Shown piece after piece: positions 7,658 through 11,469 of a stretch of DNA of 11,469 bases. How positions within the stretch are numbered: the first letter of the stretch is position 1; every line of letters begins with the position of its first letter. A program made the translations under genes and the position numbers. The notes under the pieces are model-generated. The model was not told the origin of the DNA and ran no database searches. It was given only the letters and a program-made list of their open reading frames with translations. This stretch comes from Flavobacteriales bacterium UBA6969 (GTDB lineage: Bacteria; Bacteroidota; Bacteroidia; Flavobacteriales_D; Sanyastnellaceae), in contig DJYV01000097.1 of assembly GCA_002448555.1 (NCBI GenBank), positions 1 to 11,469 of the forward strand, written 5' to 3'.

Positions 7658-10600
7658 ATCCATTGCAACTCGTTCCATACACAGTTAAAAAGATGAGCAG
7701 ATCTCCAACAATGGTCAATTGACCATCGCAGTCGCAGTCCAACGTTGAGACATCACCTCCTTCGAGGTCTGGAGAAAAGTGGGCCAACAACGCCAACAAG
7801 TCCTCTGAGCCCCGGCTGCCGTTTTGGTTATAGTCACCTACGCACGCCTCGGCGATTTCAACCGATGCCGAACCCGAGCACAATTGGTCCTCCTGCACCC
7901 ATGAGATTTCGTAAGTACCGGCAGCCAATCCACCGATGGACGACTCATTTTCATCAGCACCCGATTGAGGGCCTTCCCAGGTAATTTCCCAACCTGCGGC
8001 CTCGTCAGCTGACCAACCCATATCGACCACGCCACCGATGCACCAGGCCGTCTCCGTGCTAATCTCTGGTTGAACGTTCCAACCGATGGCAAATCGATCC
8101 GCATAGACCGCCCCCCCGTCCAGTTCAAGTTCCAATGCTGTGCTTTCAGTCAACATATGACTTTCACCGGTCCATGCATCGTGCAACACAAGGCATAGCG
8201 ATTCGGGAGTACCGTACTCGGCGTCCAAAGTGAACGTGTGCACTCCAGAATTCCACGCCATTACATGAATGGGCACCAGTTCCGTGGCCATTCGCGATAC
8301 CGTCTGGATCGCAAGGTCTTCGCCCGTCTCGGTGCGGAACCACAACTTGAGGTGTTCCGCCTCTGTCGGGTCGCCGAACGTCCTCAGATCATGTTCCACG
8401 TCAAATTCCGGTGTGGTTTCCTCCAAAAGTCCCACAATGCCCCGGGACCACTTGCCCGACGGTTCTTCCACCCGCAACGCAAAGAACTCAGGGTCATTTT
8501 CACTGCGGATAAAGGGACTAGAATAGGTTGTCTTATCCTCCTCTTCAAACGTCAATGTTCCATTGCCGGCGGCACCTTGGACCCAGAACGATTGTCCCAC
8601 TCCGATGACATTACTCGGATTGAATGTGGTGTAATCCTCATTATCCCCATCATAAACGTAAAATCCGGCTGGTTTGGTGACGCCTTCAGCGGCGGTCCAA
8701 GTCAAATTGCCATAGGTCACAGGGGCCGGATATGGATTGCCCACGAGGTTCCAGGCGTCATTCTCCGCAGTACCTGAACTGGTGTTCGAAATGGAGATTG
8801 TTTGGGTGCCACTGTTTAATGCCCCCGTGTAGGATAGGGTCACGCTTGCATTCCCTGGAAATTCTGCCATGTAGCCTTTTCCGGTATGAGACAATACACC
8901 CGACGTTTCCGACCAACCATCATTGAGCCCCCCCGTATTCGTTTCGTCGTACTCAAAGATCCAGGCTGCCCCTGACCCTGACCAATTGGTCGCATTGATG
9001 CCTGACACGTAGGAACTCAGGTTGACAAATGAAGCTGCGTCACTGGTGTTGTCCGGCACGAATCGCTCGAAGGTGATGTTTCCATTGATGCCTGTTCCCA
9101 CCGCACCGATGGCTGCCGTGCCCGTTGCGTCTGAATGCATCGTCAGGCCTTGGCTGTTCAAATCCAGCGTGCCGTTTGTCGGCCAAAGGACGCCGCCTGC
9201 TTCAATCTCCAGCGGAGTGTTCAACGTCAAGGTTCCGCTGGCCTTGTCAACTATAGCATACTTCAATACCAGATTGGACGTGCCATTTACGCTCTGAGCA
9301 CCCGTACCATTGAACGTTAACGCGCGATCATTCTCAATAAACGTTCCACCTGAAGCCAATTCAAAATCCCCTCCTACTTCCAGGTCACCTCCGATTGCTG
9401 TTGACATGCTCAACGTTCCATTGATTGTAACATCCCCTGCAGCGGTCAACGCACCTGTCATGGCGTCCATATTTAAGTTTCCGCCCGCGTCGATGGTGAT
9501 GTCACCACCGCAGCTTGCTGCCCCGGAGGTGTTAAAATCCAATTCCGCGCCGCTTGCAATGACCAAATGGTGCGGCGCGTTCCACTCCGAACCGACTCCG
9601 AAGGTGCCACCGTTGTTGTACTTCAACGTGGACCCCGAACCATAGGTCGGAGCATTCGTGTCCACATAACCAACGGAGAGGATTTCTAACGTTCCTTGGA
9701 TGGTACACCCGGTGCCAAAATTCACCCCCCCGTTCAATTTCACATTATTGAATGCGAGGGTTCCTGAAGTAGTTCCACTTCCAGAGAAAATGACGTTTTC
9801 ACCCGAAGAAGTAAATGTTCCTCCCGTGTTCGTGATTGCACCACCTCCGTTTATGGTTATGGTCCTTGAGGTCCCATCGCCTGCAGTAAACGTCCCGCTT
9901 TCCAATGTCAATGAGGCCAGCGTGATGTCCCCATCTAAACTCACGTTTCCTTTCAATGTCACATCCGCCCCAGAACTCGGAATCACCCCTGCGACCCAAG
10001 AACCGGAGGAATTCCACGTTGTCGGATTTGCCACACTTTCATAGGTGGCAGCAACGACATAAGAAGACGCTCCACCCGACGAAATCGAACGCATATCAAA
10101 GGCCTCCTCAGTAGCAGTTACAACCTCCAGATCCGTCGTGGAGGTTGCGAAATAATAATTGACTGTTGTCCCCCCAGCTTGACCGGGAATGGTAGCAGAC
10201 CCTGTAGTACCCGAAATATTCTCCAATTCGATTGCAGCCCTTGTCGTCCAACCGTCGGTCGTGTAAACCAAGAAAACGCGCTCCTCTGCAGATTTGGTTC
10301 CACTCAAAGTTGCTTCAATGGTAATAGCCTGGTTTGGAGCCGGATTCACGCCCGGCGCAGTGGTCCGAGTTTGGCCACTTATGGCAATCGGACCGGCGGA
10401 GGTTTCCATCAGGCAGACGCTCGTCGTTGCGTAGCCGTTGTCCTTGAAAATAAATGTGTAATAGTTGTTCTGAGTCAGGCTAGCCGTATTGTTGGACGTC
10501 CCGCACATTCCAACAGAATTAACTGCATCGAGCGTGAAGCCATGACATGCCCATTGATTAGCCCATTCTCCTCCGCTGCCTCCGCTTGCAATTTTAAAAT

Positions 10601-10841
10601 TTACACTGCCGGTTGATCCCGTGTATTCGAATGTCGTCGTCCACCTATCGAGTCCATCTGTGGTTTTTGTTAGGTCAAAATCGCCCCCCATGTTGTGGGT
10701 ATTTGCCCAGCTATTCCAATCTCCAGGAATTCTCACACCATCTGGCTCCCAAATTTGAGCGTTTACAACAGGGCTCGATAGGGAAGCACAAAAGCAAATC
10801 GTCATCAGGTCCTTGGCACGGCTCAAAATTCCATAGTCCAT
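7656..10841 (-). CDS. Large secreted modular surface protein with dockerin-like C-terminus
   Basis: The 1061-residue product is a predicted exported, multidomain protein of unknown role. A signal peptide (1-28, likely cut VNA/Q) is followed by a carbohydrate-binding-like sandwich (about 29-145, with GDWNSW and a closing NNYYTFIFKDNGYATTS) and an Ig-like module (about 150-253, with VYTTDGWTT and TTVNYYFATS). Next comes a Gly/Thr/Ser/Asn-rich beta-solenoid-like region (about 270-590, opening with TWNSSGSWVAGVIPSSGADV). After that lie a WNLVGNPYPAP segment (697-708) of the kind common in type IX cargo, a module ending YADRFAIGWN (about 913-922), an SprB-like stretch (GLAAGTYEISW) and a C-terminal paired EF-hand/dockerin-like module (about 1000-1061). 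No canonical type IX C-terminal sorting domain is seen. The ATG at 10841 gives a proper signal peptide; the frame extends to a TTG at 10898. GC is lower than in the neighbours. Module names are by pattern; an adhesin or polysaccharide-binding role is inference. Confidence 0.85.
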   Translation of the reverse strand: MDYGILSRAKDLMTICFCASLSSPVVNAQIWEPDGVRIPGDWNSWANTHNMGGDFDLTKTTDGLDRWTTTFEYTGSTGSVNFKIASGGSGGEWANQWACHGFTLDAVNSVGMCGTSNNTASLTQNNYYTFIFKDNGYATTSVCLMETSAGPIAISGQTRTTAPGVNPAPNQAITIEATLSGTKSAEERVFLVYTTDGWTTRAAIELENISGTTGSATIPGQAGGTTVNYYFATSTTDLEVVTATEEAFDMRSISSGGASSYVVAATYESVANPTTWNSSGSWVAGVIPSSGADVTLKGNVSLDGDITLASLTLESGTFTAGDGTSRTITINGGGAITNTGGTFTSSGENVIFSGSGTTSGTLAFNNVKLNGGVNFGTGCTIQGTLEILSVGYVDTNAPTYGSGSTLKYNNGGTFGVGSEWNAPHHLVIASGAELDFNTSGAASCGGDITIDAGGNLNMDAMTGALTAAGDVTINGTLSMSTAIGGDLEVGGDFELASGGTFIENDRALTFNGTGAQSVNGTSNLVLKYAIVDKASGTLTLNTPLEIEAGGVLWPTNGTLDLNSQGLTMHSDATGTAAIGAVGTGINGNITFERFVPDNTSDAASFVNLSSYVSGINATNWSGSGAAWIFEYDETNTGGLNDGWSETSGVLSHTGKGYMAEFPGNASVTLSYTGALNSGTQTISISNTSSGTAENDAWNLVGNPYPAPVTYGNLTWTAAEGVTKPAGFYVYDGDNEDYTTFNPSNVIGVGQSFWVQGAAGNGTLTFEEEDKTTYSSPFIRSENDPEFFALRVEEPSGKWSRGIVGLLEETTPEFDVEHDLRTFGDPTEAEHLKLWFRTETGEDLAIQTVSRMATELVPIHVMAWNSGVHTFTLDAEYGTPESLCLVLHDAWTGESHMLTESTALELELDGGAVYADRFAIGWNVQPEISTETAWCIGGVVDMGWSADEAAGWEITWEGPQSGADENESSIGGLAAGTYEISWVQEDQLCSGSASVEIAEACVGDYNQNGSRGSEDLLALLAHFSPDLEGGDVSTLDCDCDGQLTIVGDLLIFLTVYGTSCNG
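7659..7844 (-). other. C-terminal dockerin/EF-hand-like module of the large protein
   Basis: This segment encodes the last 62 residues. Loop 1 reads DYNQNGSRGSED followed by LLALLAHF, fitting the D-x-N-x-D/N-G-(5)-D calcium loop plus helix of type I dockerins. Loop 2 reads DCDCDGQLTIVGD followed by LLIFLTVYG, similar but with one extra residue before the final Asp. Cysteines before loop 1, within loop 2 and at the extreme C-terminus (SCNG) could pair. In dockerins such modules bind cohesins; in Bacteroidota the role of such C-terminal pairs is less clear, and surface attachment or calcium-dependent folding are possible. Confidence 0.55.
9069..10031 (-). repeat. Degenerate beta-solenoid-like repeat region in the large protein
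   Basis: This protein-level repeat covers about residues 271-591 of the large protein. Short beta-strand units recur with patterns such as GGDITI..GGNLNM, AGDVTI.GTLSM and GGDLEV.GDFEL, spaced roughly 10-25 residues apart and rich in G, T, S and N with alternating hydrophobics. The unit is degenerate at both protein and DNA level, so no exact DNA repeats are claimed. Such arrays form elongated stalks or carbohydrate-facing surfaces in Bacteroidota adhesins (family knowledge). A right-handed beta-helix is inferred, not shown. Confidence 0.5.
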
Positions 10842-10910
10842 GTTTCTACAGTTAGTTCGTGTGCAAACCACAAGAAGCAAATTATGAAGTATTTCCAAAC
10901 CTCACAGGTT

Positions 10911-10930
10911 GCCCATAAGTACTTATGAGC
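10911..10930. promoter_or_regulatory. Palindromic candidate operator upstream of the large gene
   Basis: The core CATAAGTACTTATG (10914-10927) is perfectly self-complementary. After one mismatch on each side, two further bases pair (GC/GC), giving a 20-bp imperfect palindrome. It lies about 70 bp upstream of the large protein's ATG, where a dimeric regulator could act on its transcription. No regulator gene is next to it, and no second copy was noticed in the window. Function is inferred from symmetry and position only. Confidence 0.4.
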
Positions 10931-11016
10931 ACCGGCATCTTACTAAATACGGTGTCCGTTTAATTGGATTGATGTATTGCTTGATACAAGAAATCGAATA
11001 GAACACCAGACGGTCC

Positions 11017-11041
11017 AAATCATGTTCAACAGACATGATTT
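11017..11041. repeat. Inverted repeat, 9-bp arms, 7-base spacer
   Basis: AAATCATGT (11017-11025) is exactly mirrored by ACATGATTT (11033-11041) around the spacer TCAACAG. The element is AT-rich with no T-run of terminator length after it on the plus strand, so an operator or RNA hairpin is as likely as a terminator. It lies between the two divergent starts, about 120 bp from the plus-strand gene and 175 bp from the minus-strand gene. Confidence 0.45.
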
Positions 11042-11108
11042 CTGCATTATGAAGTGAGCCTTTTTGTCATTTCCCTTTATTCAGCAGTTACCATAAAGCT
11101 CCTCGGAA

Positions 11109-11137
11109 TTTGGTTAGAATTGTGCGTTGTTACTTTG
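11109..11137 (+). promoter_or_regulatory. Weak candidate promoter for the small basic secreted protein
   Basis: TTTG (11109-11112) is followed after 17 bases by TTACTTTG (11130-11137). This matches the Bacteroidota -33 / -7 pattern except that the second base of TAnnTTTG is T. The predicted transcript start would leave about 20 nt before the ATG at 11164. Low information content makes a chance match plausible. Confidence 0.3.
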
Positions 11138-11163
11138 AAACGCAATTCGGCTTCACCTAGATC

Positions 11164-11469
11164 ATGCCCATCCGTCACCTTCTCCTCGTCCTCACTCTCT
11201 TCGCAGCCACTCTGCCTACGGAAGCGCAACGTCGCCGACCGCCCCGGAACGACGGCAGCCAGACGCCGCGCACCGTAGAGGAAAGCATCAAGGCTGCTGA
11301 GGAGAAAAAGCGCGAACGGGAGGCGACGCTTCGCACCGGCTGGAACGACGCGCAGGACCACCATTTTCGAAACCAGGACAGGGCCACCCGCAAGCGCATG
11401 CGGCAGAATGAACGCCGCCGAAAACGCATACGGCAAGGCCGACAGGTGCCGTGGTGGCGGCGCATTTTT
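11164..11469 (+). CDS. Small basic secreted protein, unknown function, runs to window edge
   Basis: The frame opens at the ATG at 11164 and has no stop before the window ends, giving 102 visible residues. MPIRHLLLVLTLFAATLPTEA looks like a cleavable signal peptide ending before QRRRPP. The mature part is highly charged: an acidic/basic stretch (VEESIKAAEEKKRERE), then HHFRNQDRATRKRMRQNERRRKRIRQ and a closing VPWWRRIF. I recall similar short exported proteins with a QD.ATRKRM core and an aromatic-basic end in Flavobacteriales genomes, with no assigned function, and the family usually ends about here, so the stop codon probably lies just past the edge. A helical, nucleic-acid- or envelope-binding role is possible from charge alone. 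It is divergent from the large secreted protein gene. Confidence 0.65.
   Translation, partial: MPIRHLLLVLTLFAATLPTEAQRRRPPRNDGSQTPRTVEESIKAAEEKKREREATLRTGWNDAQDHHFRNQDRATRKRMRQNERRRKRIRQGRQVPWWRRIF

Larger units (their letters stand above)
10842..11163. other. Divergent intergenic region with dyad symmetries
   Basis: This 322-bp stretch separates the start codons of the large secreted protein (minus) and the small basic secreted protein (plus). It is clearly more AT-rich than the flanking genes and has no credible ORF. It contains a 14-bp perfect palindrome (10914-10927), a 9-bp inverted repeat with a 7-base loop (11017-11041), a 10-bp direct repeat ATTATGAAGT at 10881-10890 and 11046-11055, and a weak plus-strand promoter match (11109-11137). 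I found no convincing promoter for the large gene on the minus strand. Confidence 0.6.

Noticed and set aside
8238..10044. Several plus-strand frames opposite the large secreted protein (8238-8777, 9310-9645, 9700-10044)
   Set aside because: Their proline- and valine-rich translations are the antisense image of the Gly/Thr/Asn-rich repeats; none has a signal or domain.
10970..10995. CTTG-ATA-CAAG near-palindrome
   Set aside because: Four-base arms are expected by chance in this AT-rich region.
11054..11278. Plus-strand frame with a hydrophobic start, overlapping the terminal gene
   Set aside because: It begins at a GTG in AT-rich intergenic DNA and then runs out of frame through the better-supported signal-peptide gene at 11164.
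1..11469. CRISPR array, tRNA, rRNA, insertion sequence or prophage genes
   Set aside because: No regularly spaced repeats, cloverleaf, transposase or integrase signatures, or terminal inverted repeats were seen in reading the window.

Overview
The window looks like chromosomal DNA of a Bacteroidota bacterium, most likely a Flavobacteriales-type lineage (inference). Supporting signs are a TTG / TAnnTTTG type promoter, little use of Shine-Dalgarno sequences, a Bacteroidota-style Rel/SpoT and serine hydroxymethyltransferase, and a long secreted multidomain protein built like gliding/type IX secretion cargo. The GC content is fairly high for that phylum, about 60% in a spot-checked line of the housekeeping part.

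Layout: fumarylacetoacetase (191-1447, minus) and the bifunctional (p)ppGpp synthetase/hydrolase (1519-3741, plus) are divergent across 71 bp. The alarmone gene converges, 8 bp apart, on serine hydroxymethyltransferase glyA (3750-5021, minus). glyA is divergent, across 78 bp, from a thioredoxin-fold/DUF255 protein (YyaL/SPATA20 family) with a predicted lipoprotein signal (5100-7340, plus). That gene runs tail to tail, with a 28 bp overlap, into a two-gene minus-strand unit: a 1061-residue secreted modular protein (7656-10841) followed 7 bp later by a 111-residue protein with a C-terminal membrane anchor (7313-7648). A 322 bp intergenic stretch with at least two clear dyads follows. The window ends inside or at the very end of a plus-strand gene for a small basic secreted protein (11164 to the edge).

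How the genes relate: the first four are housekeeping or stress genes (tyrosine catabolism, stringent response, one-carbon metabolism, thioredoxin-fold protein) that change strand at every gene, so they do not look like one operon. The accessory part is the 7313-10841 unit. Its large protein has carbohydrate-binding-like N-terminal modules, a beta-solenoid-like middle, and a C-terminal paired dockerin/EF-hand-like module in place of a recognisable type IX sorting domain. The small partner carries an N-terminal export signal and a C-terminal VP/hydrophobic/RRR tripartite tail. This pair, together with the dyads upstream, is the best candidate here for something not well described. No mobile element, CRISPR array, tRNA or rRNA was seen.
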